Positions 18,945-28,007 of a stretch of 64,000 nucleotides of DNA are shown here, piece by piece. Numbering within the stretch: position 1 is the first letter of the stretch; the number at the start of each line of letters is the position of its first letter. This stretch comes from Anaerolineales bacterium. GTDB taxonomy: Bacteria; Chloroflexota; Anaerolineae; Anaerolineales; Villigracilaceae. The notes beneath the pieces were generated by a model. The model was given only the letters and a program-made list of their open reading frames with translations. It was not told where the DNA came from and did no database searches. Location of the stretch: assembly GCA_016789305.1 (NCBI GenBank), contig JAEURJ010000014.1, positions 558,001 through 622,000 of the forward strand, given 5' to 3'. Position numbers and translations under genes: made by a program.

Positions 18945-19865
18945 TCAAGATCTCATCATGAAAAGAATGTTCTTCGCGGCTTGCCTATTTTTCTCCATAT
19001 AATCCACTATAGTTGCAGTTGACACATCGTTAAGTGCCTTATTCGCCAATTTTTTATTAAGGAAATTCGAATCTGATATATTTAGCAAGAGTTTCTTTCC
19101 AAGAGTATCTCGCCAGTAGGATTCGATTTTTTTATCTCCTGACACAGGAATCACTGGTATTCCCATGGCATTGGAAAAAATCACACCATGAAGCCTAGAA
19201 GATAAGACTAATCCTGCATTTTGATAATAGTTTTTTGTTTTATGTAAATAGTTAAGCCGTCGGATTCCACTTTTTGGCACAATATGCGACAACTCGACGA
19301 CATCCAATCCTAAATCGGAAGCCAATCTCGAAGCAGCTTGCCTCCATAAACCTAGACTCGCACCAAGAAGTTCCGGGTGTATTACATGAAGAAGATATCT
19401 TGGACTCTTTCTAATCCACTGACTAACTATAGTTACACTAGGACAACCCGTTATCTCAACTCTAGCATTAAATCCTTGTAGTTTTTGTTTTGATGTTTGG
19501 TCGCGAGTATAGATCATAGTAGCAGTCTCTGCTATTCTAACTAATTGAGATTCAGACAAAGTTGTGTGCTTGTCTTTTACGTCGCACTCGCCCACTCCCC
19601 AAATAAAAAGCTGATTATCACGACGAACATAATTAAGGATTGTTTCCCAAAGTGGAGAAAAAAAATCCTTAAACAAACCTCCTCCTCCTACAACTATCTT
19701 ATCGTGAGGTTTAATTTTTTCCAATATGTATTTTGTTTTTTCAAATTCGCCGTGCGTCCAATATAAACTCCTCATAGGAATTTGCCAAATTAATTTCTTT
19801 ATCCCTAGTGCTGAATAATAATCTCCTAGGTTAATTCTGTTTGCAAACACATGATAAACTGTCAC
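18945..19865 (-). CDS. Polysaccharide pyruvyl transferase family protein (CsaB/WcaK-like)
   Basis: About 306 residues. The N-terminal NRINLGDYYSALG fits the N-x-GD-xx opening of the family; DKIVVGGGGLFKD (glycine-rich loop, about residue 80), IYTRDQTSK and SSRLHGVIFSNAMGIPVIPVS are the conserved blocks. Family members add ketal-pyruvate to a sugar using PEP. The GTG at 19865, two bases after the upstream stop, puts the GD motif in its normal place; a TTG 54 nt upstream inside the neighbour is less likely. AT-rich, consistent with transfer into the locus. Confidence 0.8.
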   Translation of the reverse strand: MTVYHVFANRINLGDYYSALGIKKLIWQIPMRSLYWTHGEFEKTKYILEKIKPHDKIVVGGGGLFKDFFSPLWETILNYVRRDNQLFIWGVGECDVKDKHTTLSESQLVRIAETATMIYTRDQTSKQKLQGFNARVEITGCPSVTIVSQWIRKSPRYLLHVIHPELLGASLGLWRQAASRLASDLGLDVVELSHIVPKSGIRRLNYLHKTKNYYQNAGLVLSSRLHGVIFSNAMGIPVIPVSGDKKIESYWRDTLGKKLLLNISDSNFLNKKLANKALNDVSTATIVDYMEKNRQAAKNILFMMRS

Positions 19866-19866
19866 A

Positions 19867-20457
19867 TTAAAGTCTCTTTTCAATACAATAGATGATTTGC
19901 TTCTTCCAACAACCTGCAATCTCGAAGCAATAGTTAAGATCGGAGAATAATTCTTCGATTTGCAATTTAGAGAAATGATTCACCCATCCGTTTTCTAAGC
20001 GACTCACAATAGACGCGTCACCTTCCAAGGGAGCGTAAGTTAGAATTGCAATATTTCCCACTGATCCAACGTAAGAAATAAAATCTTCTGGATTTCTAAT
20101 GTATTCAAGTACCCCACTACACACAACATAATCGTAAATTTTATTAACTTTTGGATAAACCCCCAAATTAAAGTCGCAATAAATAGTATCTTCTGTTCTT
20201 CTTACCAGGTCACACGGCTGATATTCGCAGTTTATTAAATACCTTTTTATTGATTGTGTTCCTGCACCTATATCAATAACACTTGAACCTTCAGAAATAA
20301 GGTTGGCAATTAACTGATTTCTTCCATTCCACTTGAAATCTTCAAGGTGAACATTTTCCCATCTCTTATAATCACTTCTTATAAAGAAGCTTTTAAAGAC
20401 TCGCAAAATTAATTTAATATTAAATAAATATTTTTTATATCTTTTTATCAACCACAT
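19867..20457 (-). CDS. SAM-dependent methyltransferase
   Basis: 196 residues. SSVIDIGAGTQSIKRYL is motif I (about residue 60), QPCDLVRR the motif II region, and YDYVVCSGVLEYI motif IV. The basic, hydrophobic N-terminus (KKYLFNIKLILRVFKSFFIR) could contact the membrane. It overlaps the end of the Wzt gene by 23 nt, in the order ABC exporter then tailoring enzymes. Very AT-rich. A glycan-terminating methyl group is common in Wzm/Wzt systems, so this is a candidate chain terminator; that is inference. Confidence 0.78.
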   Translation of the reverse strand: MWLIKRYKKYLFNIKLILRVFKSFFIRSDYKRWENVHLEDFKWNGRNQLIANLISEGSSVIDIGAGTQSIKRYLINCEYQPCDLVRRTEDTIYCDFNLGVYPKVNKIYDYVVCSGVLEYIRNPEDFISYVGSVGNIAILTYAPLEGDASIVSRLENGWVNHFSKLQIEELFSDLNYCFEIAGCWKKQIIYCIEKRL

Positions 20458-21727
20458 GCCATGTACTCCGTAATATCATCTTTCCAACTCGATTATCAAA
20501 ATAACTGCCATTTTTTAATAAATCTGTTATTTCAAACGAAAGCACCATTTCGCACCAGTCCAAAATTTCCTTTTGTTTACCCAACACTCCCACATTCAGA
20601 AAATAAACTCCTGGTACAAAAGGAATTTCTTTGCAGGTAACGTCTAATATGACTGTGCTCAACCCTTTCACAGAGACTCCTCTTTTTGAGTTGTCATATT
20701 GAATTCCTGTTCCCAAGACAGTTCCATCCGGCGTTGCTATTGAGAACCAGCAATTCACTTCACGCATAATATTTAGAAAATTTTCAATTTCAATTCGAAT
20801 AAGGAAATCGTCTTCCATACTAAAGTGCTGTTCCCATTTTTCGTTTATATTTAATAAACCTACTTTAGTTACTCTTATCTCGCCACTTCCTCTTTTTCGA
20901 GTGACATCACTTACATCAACAGGATTATTTACGGCATTTCTCGTGTCAGCAATATCCAGATAAGAACTGATTGTTTCTTGAATCTTGCTATAGATTTTAA
21001 TTCGTCCGCCCTCTAGCCATATTCCTTTGCTGCAAAGTGAAGCAATTGCCCCCATATTATGACTGACAAACAGCACAGTTCGTCCTTCTTTCGCCACATC
21101 ACCCATCTTGCCCAAACATTTTTTCTGAAACTCCACATCTCCAACTGCAAGTACTTCATCCACAACCAAAATCTCTGGTTCCAAATGCGCAGCGACAGCA
21201 AAGCCCAAACGTACATACATGCCACTCGAATATCGTTTGACAGGTGTATCAATAAATTTCTCTACTTCGGAAAAATATACGATTTCATCAAATTTTCGGT
21301 CGACCTCTTTACGATTCATGCCAAGAATCGCGCCGTTGAGATAGGTATTCTCGCGCCCGGTCAGATCCGGGTGGAAGCCAGTGCCCACTTCCAACAAACT
21401 GGCAATTCTTCCTTTCACTTTCACCTTGCCGGAAGTGGGTGCCGTTACTCTGGATAATATTTTAAGCAGTGTGCTTTTCCCTGCCCCATTTCGTCCGATG
21501 ATGCCCAGGACTTCGCCTTGATTTACTTTAAAGGTAAGGTCCTTTAGCGCCCAAAATTCCCCATCATCATATCGATGATGATCCGCTGCGCCAATGCGCT
21601 GTAAAGGATTCGGTCTCCCACGCACTTTCGCCCACCAAACATTAAGATCATGTGCAAACGTGCCGCTGCCGATCTGTCCCAGCCGGTAGGATTTGCTTAA
21701 ATTCTCAACAGAGATCACAGTCGTCAT
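20435..21727 (-). CDS. wzt: Polysaccharide ABC exporter ATP-binding protein with carbohydrate-binding tail
   Basis: 430 residues. The nucleotide-binding domain has Walker A GRNGAGKST (residues 78-86), signature YSSGM, and Walker B EILVVDEVLAVGD; the N-terminal 40-residue insertion before Walker A is typical of O-antigen Wzt proteins. Residues about 275-420 form a C-terminal beta-sandwich like the Wzt glycan-binding domain that recognises the finished, capped chain. The start is ATG at 21727 in an ATGA overlap with the permease; the open frame continues upstream only because it shadows the permease gene. It energises export of undecaprenol-linked glycan. Confidence 0.93.
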   Translation of the reverse strand: MTTVISVENLSKSYRLGQIGSGTFAHDLNVWWAKVRGRPNPLQRIGAADHHRYDDGEFWALKDLTFKVNQGEVLGIIGRNGAGKSTLLKILSRVTAPTSGKVKVKGRIASLLEVGTGFHPDLTGRENTYLNGAILGMNRKEVDRKFDEIVYFSEVEKFIDTPVKRYSSGMYVRLGFAVAAHLEPEILVVDEVLAVGDVEFQKKCLGKMGDVAKEGRTVLFVSHNMGAIASLCSKGIWLEGGRIKIYSKIQETISSYLDIADTRNAVNNPVDVSDVTRKRGSGEIRVTKVGLLNINEKWEQHFSMEDDFLIRIEIENFLNIMREVNCWFSIATPDGTVLGTGIQYDNSKRGVSVKGLSTVILDVTCKEIPFVPGVYFLNVGVLGKQKEILDWCEMVLSFEITDLLKNGSYFDNRVGKMILRSTWHVVDKKI

Positions 21728-22602
21728 ACGGTATCCATAAATATCTGTTCGACACGGTTGAAAATCATCATGCCTGCGAACATCACAAGCAGCATAAAGG
21801 TAAAGCTGTATAAAAGTTGACCCATATACACTGTCCCCACGCCGAGAAACGCATAACGAAAGGCCTCGATAATGGAGGTCATCGGGTTTGCAAGGATGAT
21901 CCATTGAAATTTCGCCGGGACAGATGAAACGGGGTAGATCACCGGCGCTGCATACATCAACAACTGCACGCCAAATGTCACAAGGAAGCGCAGGTCGCGA
22001 TATTTTGTTGTCAATGAAGAGATGATAATGCCAAAGCCCAGGCCAAGCCCCGCCATCATGAGAATCAAAACAGGGGAAAACAGGATCCATGGCCAATTCG
22101 GATGAATCTCCGTGCCCTGTGCTATAAAATACAGTTCAAAGATCAGGAACATGCCAAATTGGATCGCAAAGGTGATCATGTTCGAGATTAAGATCGATAA
22201 GGGAACTGCCAGGCGTGGAAAATACACCTTGCCAAACAGATTCGCATTATTAACAAACGTCTGCGAGGTCTTATTCAGGCAGTCCGCAAAGTAGGACCAA
22301 ACCACCGTGCCGGACATATAGAATAAAAATTTCGGCAGTCCATCCGTGGGCAGGCTGGCGATATTTCCGAAAATAAAAGTAAAGATGATCGTGGTTAGAA
22401 GCGGCTGGATCAAATACCACAGCGGACCCAGCACCGTCTGCTTATACAAAGAGACAAAGTCACGCTGCACAAAAAGCAGGATGAGATCCTTATACCGCCA
22501 AACTTCGCCCAGGCGCAGATCCAGCCAGCTGCGCTGGGGTTCGATGATCAGGTCCCAGCTTTCGTCTTGTTCCGTGAAAGGAAGATGGGGTTTAGAAAGC
22601 AT
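21724..22602 (-). CDS. wzm: Polysaccharide ABC exporter permease
   Basis: 292 residues with six predicted membrane segments of the ABC-2 type (starting near TVLGPLWYLIQPLLTTIIF). An amphipathic N-terminal region WLDLRLGEVWRYKDLI precedes the first segment, as in Wzm/TagG. It forms the exporter with the ATPase encoded immediately downstream. ATG at 22602. It is the first structural gene after the NusG-like gene and a 200-nt leader. Confidence 0.93.
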   Translation of the reverse strand: MLSKPHLPFTEQDESWDLIIEPQRSWLDLRLGEVWRYKDLILLFVQRDFVSLYKQTVLGPLWYLIQPLLTTIIFTFIFGNIASLPTDGLPKFLFYMSGTVVWSYFADCLNKTSQTFVNNANLFGKVYFPRLAVPLSILISNMITFAIQFGMFLIFELYFIAQGTEIHPNWPWILFSPVLILMMAGLGLGFGIIISSLTTKYRDLRFLVTFGVQLLMYAAPVIYPVSSVPAKFQWIILANPMTSIIEAFRYAFLGVGTVYMGQLLYSFTFMLLVMFAGMMIFNRVEQIFMDTV

Positions 22603-22804
22603 AAGAAGTTTTTTCCAAGCATCCGCCCTTCCGACATAAATGAGTATCTCGGAGGGAGATTGATAATTTAATTAAGTCAACCCCGTACAAATATCCATAA
22701 GCACTTTTATGGCTAAAGAAGTATGTTTTGCTATGCGAAAAAGATCTGTGTAATGATTATCTCATACATACATCCATGAAAAATTGAAATTTAGCTACAA
22801 ATTC
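22603..22804. other. Leader between the NusG-like gene and the exporter genes
   Basis: 202 nt without a supported gene. Read on the minus strand it holds one inverted repeat (CCATAA, six-base loop, TTATGG at 22695-22712) and a TTGACT hexamer without a good partner. It is the place where a pausing or recruitment element for the upstream NusG paralogue would be expected, by analogy with ops or LoaP-type leaders. I see no copy of the enterobacterial ops sequence. Confidence 0.3.
22695..22712 (-). promoter_or_regulatory. Short inverted repeat in the polysaccharide operon leader
   Basis: CCATAA and TTATGG form a six-base-pair stem with a six-base loop, about 95 nt upstream of the wzm start. It is a candidate RNA hairpin for the specialised NusG protein encoded just before it. 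The stem is short and AT-rich, so it could be coincidental. Confidence 0.22.
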
Positions 22805-23320
22805 TTATTTTTGTTTTTTCTTGGGCTCAAGCAAACGAACAGGGATTTCCATCTTAACTGATCTTCCCTGGAGGAATTTCAACAGCACGCGAACCCGTTC
22901 GCTGCCCGGCAATCGGGCATCAAAAATGGCTTCATACTCTGCAAACGGGCCGCTTCGAATATTAACCAGGTCACCATGCTTCAACTCATCCAGCAATTCA
23001 CCACCGGCAGCGTTGATCTGGTCCACCTGCTTTTTGATGATGTTTATCAGGGAATCAGGAACGATGGACGGAGCTTCGCCGAAAGAAACAAAGCCGATTG
23101 CGCCGGGCATCCACTGCAAAGCAGAACGCTCCGTCTGGTCCAAATCAATATGAATAAAAACATATCCCGGGAAATACGCCTTAACTTTGCGGGCTCGTGG
23201 ATTTACAGGATGCACGCGGATTTGTGGATAGAAAGTTTCCACCCTGCGAATATTAAGCTGCTCCCAAAGGAGCGTTTCTTTGTTGGGCTTGCTGCGCAAA
23301 ACATACCAATGATGCGGCAC
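22805..23320 (-). CDS. Specialised NusG paralogue (RfaH/LoaP-like antiterminator)
   Basis: 171 residues. The NGN domain covers about residues 1-105 (WYVLRSKPNKE at the start, then KAYFPGYVFIHID and the IGFVSFGEAPSIVPD segment), followed by a KOW domain: HGDLVNIRSGPFAEYEAIF. This is the RfaH/UpxY/LoaP branch rather than housekeeping NusG, judged by length, its lone position and placement ahead of a polysaccharide operon. Such proteins load on RNA polymerase at a leader signal and allow reading of very long operons. GTG start at 23320 with GGAG eleven bases upstream. Confidence 0.87.
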   Translation of the reverse strand: MPHHWYVLRSKPNKETLLWEQLNIRRVETFYPQIRVHPVNPRARKVKAYFPGYVFIHIDLDQTERSALQWMPGAIGFVSFGEAPSIVPDSLINIIKKQVDQINAAGGELLDELKHGDLVNIRSGPFAEYEAIFDARLPGSERVRVLLKFLQGRSVKMEIPVRLLEPKKKQK

Positions 23321-23364
23321 CTTATCTTCTCTCCATGAAACAATAAACTACAGACTTCTATTCT

Positions 23365-23370
23365 ATTATA
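23365..23370 (-). promoter_or_regulatory. Candidate -10 element for the NusG-like gene
   Basis: A perfect TATAAT on the minus strand lies about 45 nt upstream of the GTG start. The hexamer 17 bases further upstream (AAATCA) is a poor -35. It lies in the 73-nt gap between the end of the PfkB kinase gene and the NusG-like gene, where a promoter separating the two minus-strand operons is expected. Confidence 0.4.
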
Positions 23371-23393
23371 TTCCACCTCATGGATAGTGATTT

Positions 23394-24308
23394 TTATTCA
23401 GATATAAATTCCATCGCTTCATCTATTGTTGGTTGTCCATTCGTTCCCCCGGCGGACTGTGTGGATAACGCGCCACAAACAGCCGCCAGGCGCAGTGATT
23501 TTTTCATTTCCCAGTTGTTAAGATATCCAAATAGAAAGCCCGCGTCAAAGGTATCCCCTGCCCCAACAGTATCGACAAGTTTAACAGGAATGGATGGAAC
23601 AGAAACGGAAGTATTTTGCAGTCGTGCAGATGCACCTTCGGCGCCACGCTTGATGGCGACCATGTGTGATTTTGATGCAAGTTTCACCAAAGCCGAATTG
23701 ACATTCTCCGTACGGGCGATCGCTTTGGCTTCATTCTCATTGGGTAGAAAAACATCCACCAAGGGAAGGAGTTCGTCGAAGCCATGCCACTCATTGGATG
23801 GATCCCAGTTGGTGTCGAGCGAGGTTGTCAATCCCATGGAATGGGCGCGGGAAAACAATTTCGATAAACCCGGTTGAAGCGCTGTTTGCAAAAAATACGA
23901 CGCACTATGAAAATGTCTTGCCTTGCTCAACAATGAATCAGGGATGTCCGATTCATGTAGTGCAGCAATCAAGCCGGGGTGGGTCAGAATCGCGCGATCC
24001 GTGCCGCGATTCAAAATCACACTGAAGCCGGTTTGTCCATCCGCCCGAACAATCACATTGCTGACGTCCACATTTCGTTTGGTCATTTCATCGAGCATGA
24101 AGCGGCCAAACACGTCATCGCCGCACACGCCAATAAAGACAACCTTCAACCCGAGCCGGGCCGCACCGCAGGCAAATATCGCAGACGATGACCCAACAGC
24201 AAGGGTCGCATTATCCACAAGCTTTTCAGCCTGGCCAAATTCAGGAATCACATTCCCTGAAAGAATCAGGTCGGGATTGATTTCGCCGGCAACCAGAATA
24301 TCAAACAT
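23394..24308 (-). CDS. PfkB/ribokinase-family sugar kinase, candidate tagatose-6-phosphate kinase
   Basis: 304 residues. GEINPDLILSG near the N-terminus and DTVGAGDTFDAGF near residue 250 are the two PfkB signatures; the second contains the catalytic aspartate and the anion hole. It is the last gene of the catabolic operon, with its ATG in a one-base TGATG overlap with the aldolase gene. Next to a LacD-type aldolase and a SIS isomerase it most likely phosphorylates tagatose-6-P to the 1,6-bisphosphate (LacC/AgaZ-like role); alternatives are 2-keto-3-deoxygluconate or sulfofructose kinases. Confidence 0.82.
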   Translation of the reverse strand: MFDILVAGEINPDLILSGNVIPEFGQAEKLVDNATLAVGSSSAIFACGAARLGLKVVFIGVCGDDVFGRFMLDEMTKRNVDVSNVIVRADGQTGFSVILNRGTDRAILTHPGLIAALHESDIPDSLLSKARHFHSASYFLQTALQPGLSKLFSRAHSMGLTTSLDTNWDPSNEWHGFDELLPLVDVFLPNENEAKAIARTENVNSALVKLASKSHMVAIKRGAEGASARLQNTSVSVPSIPVKLVDTVGAGDTFDAGFLFGYLNNWEMKKSLRLAAVCGALSTQSAGGTNGQPTIDEAMEFISE

Positions 24309-25255
24309 CAGTAATTCTTATGCCAACCGAATGGCGCATCAGCGGTATAAAAATCAGCGTACGGTTTGGCAAGCGCATGACACAGCGATGTGAGGCGCGA
24401 GATTCTTTGGCGTGCTGTCGTGCGCAAAAATTCGATTCGTTCAGCGCCGTCCATCATCACTGCTTCCTTCCAAACCGCGCGGCCCACTGCAATTCCGCTG
24501 GCGCCGGCGTTGCAGGCCACAACAACTTGTTGAAGAAAGATTTCGAAGTCGACAGCAGCGGAAAGCAGAATCCACGGGACTTGGGTTGCTGCGGAAATTT
24601 CTTCACACGCTTCCTTCCATAACCGCTGGTCTGATTCGGTCACGTCAAGTGGGAACTCCGCTTTGAGAATATCCGCGCCCAAAGGTGTTAATCGTTTTGC
24701 GCTTTCCACCACGACGTATCTTTTTTCTTCCGATGAAAGTTTTTTACTTTCATCCAGAGAATACGATAATGGTTCGAGCATGAGTACCAGATCATGTTTT
24801 GCACATTCTTCGGCAATATTTTTCGTGAAAGATTCAATTTCATGCGCGGTTGGCGAATCGGGATGGTAATAGACAAGTAATTTAATGGCACTAGCACCCA
24901 TGCGCTTGGCCTTCTCCACGCTCCAGCCTGGGATGAGTTGCGCCTGCCGCGCAGTCGCATCGCCTGCATACCCTGTGGATTCGACTGCCACAACCAGCCC
25001 GATATTGTTGGGAATAGCTTGTTGTGCGACAGCCTGCGCGGCAGAGACTTCAGGATCAAGCAACACTGCCGTTGACCGGGAAGCAAGTACGGATGTGACA
25101 TCCAGCTTGAAGCGGGATAGATTTTCATCACTGGCAAGGGCGGGATTCGCCTTACGTAGGTTTTGACGATGGTCGAGTGCCAGCGCGGTAAATGTGCCGC
25201 GTTGGGATGAGATTTGCTGCAACCCCCGCAACTTACCGATGGATATTTTCTGCAT
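24308..25255 (-). CDS. Class I aldolase of the LacD/YihT family
   Basis: 315 residues. TFTALALDHRQNL opens the barrel as in tagatose-1,6-bisphosphate aldolase LacD and the sulfofructose-phosphate aldolase YihT; AIKLLVYYHPDS holds the putative Schiff-base lysine (about residue 124), and LMLEPLSY, ADILKAEFP, WILLSAA and GASGIAVGRAVWKEA follow in family order. It would cleave a ketose bisphosphate into DHAP and an aldehyde (glyceraldehyde-3-P for tagatose). The companion PfkB gene is translationally coupled. Confidence 0.85.
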   Translation of the reverse strand: MQKISIGKLRGLQQISSQRGTFTALALDHRQNLRKANPALASDENLSRFKLDVTSVLASRSTAVLLDPEVSAAQAVAQQAIPNNIGLVVAVESTGYAGDATARQAQLIPGWSVEKAKRMGASAIKLLVYYHPDSPTAHEIESFTKNIAEECAKHDLVLMLEPLSYSLDESKKLSSEEKRYVVVESAKRLTPLGADILKAEFPLDVTESDQRLWKEACEEISAATQVPWILLSAAVDFEIFLQQVVVACNAGASGIAVGRAVWKEAVMMDGAERIEFLRTTARQRISRLTSLCHALAKPYADFYTADAPFGWHKNY

Positions 25256-25264
25256 GAGAACCCT

Positions 25265-26119
25265 TTATTTACAAAATTGGACCCAGGAATCGAGTCCGCG
25301 CTTTTTGAGGATGGTGCTGAAGTTAAGCTGCTTTGATTTTTCACAGAATGCGGCAAAATCTCCAGGCAGGTCGGTATATTCGGCAGCAAAAACGGGCTTG
25401 CCTGCCTTGATATACGGCAGCATGGATTCTGCCTCATCGTAATAGAAATAATCTTCAGTGATGGCAAAATCGTAAATGTTCACCAGATCCGCGACTTGAT
25501 CCGATGCGTTCTTCTGGCCGATAGCTAGTCCGCGTTGGTGAGCCTCGTCTGCCAGCCAGAGGGCGAATTTCAACTGATCTTCATAGGTAAGCGGAAAACC
25601 CGTATCGTTGGTATAGATTTCCATGTTGTCTGGCTCCAAGGCATCAAAGCCCTTGGATTTGCACAAATCCAGACGGGCACGCATGATCGGCGCGAGTTTG
25701 TCGATTGCGCGGATATCGAGCCACTTTTCACCGGGCCAGCCGTCGTAATCGTTGCCCAATACTTCCGGCGGAAATTGGTCTTTGTCCGGACGCCAATCTT
25801 CATACGAACCGACACTGATATAGCAAATGACCTTGCGGCCTTTGGAATGCAGTTCATCGATAATGGATTGGTCAACATATAAATCGATATCGTAGACTTC
25901 GGCTTCAATGGAGGTATCGATGTCGAGGTCGCCGATCTGCCATTGCCAGGTGAGGCCGGCGGAGGGCTGCCACCATCTTTTGGGCTGGGAGTCGGAAGTT
26001 GGCATGAGGTTGGATTCTTTCGTTGAAACAGAAACAGTTTCGGTTGAGTCGGAAGCGGATTTACATCCCAAAAGGAAAGATGAAAGAAGAAAGAGAGACA
26101 GAGTCTTCTTAAACAACAT
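25265..26119 (-). CDS. Lipoprotein glycoside hydrolase family 114 (polygalactosaminidase-like)
   Basis: 284 residues. From the ATG at 26119 the protein begins with a lipoprotein signal ending LLSSFLLGC (lipidation Cys19); a 16-codon upstream extension would bury this signal. The GH114/TM1410-like barrel follows: [49 protein letters not shown] (acidic catalytic region), [11 protein letters not shown] and [10 protein letters not shown]. Family members hydrolyse alpha-1,4-linked galactosamine polymers. Surface anchoring would place it before the ABC importer in the pathway. It overlaps the GH4 gene by 11 nt. Confidence 0.85.
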   Translation of the reverse strand: MLFKKTLSLFLLSSFLLGCKSASDSTETVSVSTKESNLMPTSDSQPKRWWQPSAGLTWQWQIGDLDIDTSIEAEVYDIDLYVDQSIIDELHSKGRKVICYISVGSYEDWRPDKDQFPPEVLGNDYDGWPGEKWLDIRAIDKLAPIMRARLDLCKSKGFDALEPDNMEIYTNDTGFPLTYEDQLKFALWLADEAHQRGLAIGQKNASDQVADLVNIYDFAITEDYFYYDEAESMLPYIKAGKPVFAAEYTDLPGDFAAFCEKSKQLNFSTILKKRGLDSWVQFCK

Positions 26120-27440
26120 GATGTTTGAATTGAGGTAGATAATCTTTGTGCTGCGCGAAGAGCTCATTCGTCATTTGACGAATCTCAGCAAGAGACAGCA
26201 CAGCCGAGGTCAACGGGTCATGCGCGATGGCGCGATAGATCATGGTGGGATCACCTTCGATGGAGCCCGTGATCGCCATTTCCTCGATGCCGCTGGAAAG
26301 GCTGGTAAGCAGGGCGCATTCGGCAGGCAGTGCACCGACGTGAATGGGATGAAAGCCGGCTTTATCGACAACGACTGGAACCTCGACGCACGCACCTTGT
26401 GGCAAATTGGTGATGAGATTCGTGTTGCGAACGTTACCATTGAATTTGAACATCTCGCCGCCTTTGAGGGCATTGATGATATAAGCCGCATATTCATGCT
26501 CGCGTTGTAAATCTTCGGGCGTGAGTGGCTGGGCGAGTCTTTCTTTGACTTGTTCCTGCCAGGTGGCTTCGTTATGCTGATACTCTTTGAGAATATAAGC
26601 ATATTCACCGGGATTCCAGCCTGTGCCGTCCTTGCAATATTTTTCGATCAGATCGGGGCGTTTGCGAAACCAGGGATTGTATTCGGAGTTATGTCCGCTG
26701 GATTCGGTGACGAATTTTCCAAGCGCAAGATACATCTCGTTGCGAACTTGTTCATGGTTGTAAATTTCTGGTCGCTCGGTGATGGCTTTGTGAATCAACG
26801 GATATGCATCTTTGCCATTCCATTTGTATTCAAGATACCAAGCCTGATGATTGATGCCCGCACAGACATAATCAATTTCATTGAACGGCGCGCCGATCCA
26901 TTCGGCGAGCATCATGGCAGTCCCCTGCACCGAGTGACATAAGCCGGTGACTGTTATAAAGGTCTGGCGTTGAATGGCAGCGCACAACATCGCCATCGGG
27001 TTTGTGTAATTCAACAACACAGCGTTCGGGCAATATTTTTCCATGTCGCGGACAATGTCCATCATGGGGTTGATCGTGCGCAGAAAGCGGAAGATGCCGC
27101 TGGGTCCGCGTGTGTCGCCGACGTTAATATCAATGCCGTATTTTTTGGGAATCTCGATGTCATGCCGCCAAACATCGGTGGACCCAGCAAGGATCGTAGT
27201 GAGAACTACATCTGCACCTTTGAGCGCTTCGGCGCGGTCAAGTGTCGCTTCCACTTTGGCCGGACGATTGCCAGCCTTGATCAGTTTTTCGACGCCCTTC
27301 TTGGCCCATTCGAGTCGTCCGGGATGAATATCCATCAAAGAAATAGTGGCATCCTCCAAAAGTGGGAAAGTGAGGATGTCGCGCACGAGTTCGCCGGTAA
27401 AGCCGAGGCTGCCTGCGCCGATGAAAGTGATTTTGGTCAT
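26109..27440 (-). CDS. Glycoside hydrolase family 4, alpha-galactosidase-type
   Basis: 443 residues. The N-terminal Rossmann fold ([12 protein letters not shown]) binds NAD+; the catalytic region has NYTNPMAM and the diagnostic CHSV motif ([10 protein letters not shown]), the pattern of MelA-type alpha-galactosidases rather than the other variants seen in alpha-glucosidases and phospho-glycosidases; AGINHQAW supplies metal-binding histidine. GH4 enzymes use NAD+ and Mn2+ in a redox-assisted elimination. No signal peptide, so it acts on imported oligosaccharides, releasing galactose. It lies between the GNAT and GH114 genes. Confidence 0.9.
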   Translation of the reverse strand: MTKITFIGAGSLGFTGELVRDILTFPLLEDATISLMDIHPGRLEWAKKGVEKLIKAGNRPAKVEATLDRAEALKGADVVLTTILAGSTDVWRHDIEIPKKYGIDINVGDTRGPSGIFRFLRTINPMMDIVRDMEKYCPNAVLLNYTNPMAMLCAAIQRQTFITVTGLCHSVQGTAMMLAEWIGAPFNEIDYVCAGINHQAWYLEYKWNGKDAYPLIHKAITERPEIYNHEQVRNEMYLALGKFVTESSGHNSEYNPWFRKRPDLIEKYCKDGTGWNPGEYAYILKEYQHNEATWQEQVKERLAQPLTPEDLQREHEYAAYIINALKGGEMFKFNGNVRNTNLITNLPQGACVEVPVVVDKAGFHPIHVGALPAECALLTSLSSGIEEMAITGSIEGDPTMIYRAIAHDPLTSAVLSLAEIRQMTNELFAQHKDYLPQFKHHVV

Positions 27441-27464
27441 GTTAGCTCCTGAAGATTTTTGTTA

Positions 27465-28007
27465 TTACCATGGCGACCCGCACAGATCAACTTCACCCGC
27501 GGGCCATGTTTGATTTTGTAACTGCAAGATCATTACGCTTGTATGCAATGCCCTTCGTTGGTCATCCTGATGATAAAAAAGCAGGCCGGCAATACGCTGC
27601 CAATGGGAGAGCTCGTAAAACCGTTGAGTCTCGTCCGCACAAATAAGCAGACCGAACGAAACCTGAAGTGTATCCCGCATAAACGTTTCTGTCTCTTTGA
27701 GCAACGCCGAGCCATATCCTTTGTGATGATGGTTCGGATGTGTCGCCATGCCGCCAATCCCAGCCACCCAAACTTTTTCAGAGCCAACCATGATTTCACG
27801 TTTTGGCATGGATAACTGCGTGACCAGTTCTTCATTTCGATAGCCAAGCGCCATCCAATCAGGTATTGCCCATCGAATGCTGGAGAATTCAGGATCATTG
27901 TCAATATCGTCATCTGCGAAAGCAAGTTTGTCCAATGTATCGATTTCAATTTGAAGATCGGGCGAAACTTCCTTGTGAGGAATAAAGCGGATTCGAAGGT
28001 TTGTCAT
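27465..28007 (-). CDS. GNAT-family N-acetyltransferase
   Basis: 180 residues. The GNAT acetyl-CoA motif is clear: AGIGGMATHPNHHHKGYGSALL, with HHHKGYGSALL forming the pyrophosphate-binding loop; a later FYELSHWQRI is the usual C-terminal block. The fold resembles the aminoglycoside 2'-N-acetyltransferase-like subgroup. Its ATG overlaps the DUF4832 gene stop as ATGA. In this operon it may acetylate an amino sugar, but nothing in the sequence fixes the substrate. Confidence 0.78.
   Translation of the reverse strand: MTNLRIRFIPHKEVSPDLQIEIDTLDKLAFADDDIDNDPEFSSIRWAIPDWMALGYRNEELVTQLSMPKREIMVGSEKVWVAGIGGMATHPNHHHKGYGSALLKETETFMRDTLQVSFGLLICADETQRFYELSHWQRIAGLLFYHQDDQRRALHTSVMILQLQNQTWPAGEVDLCGSPW

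Noticed and set aside
21728..22096. N-terminal extension of the wzt reading frame
   Set aside because: It lies antiphase inside wzm and has no ABC-protein similarity; the ATG at 21727 in the ATGA junction gives a normal Wzt start.
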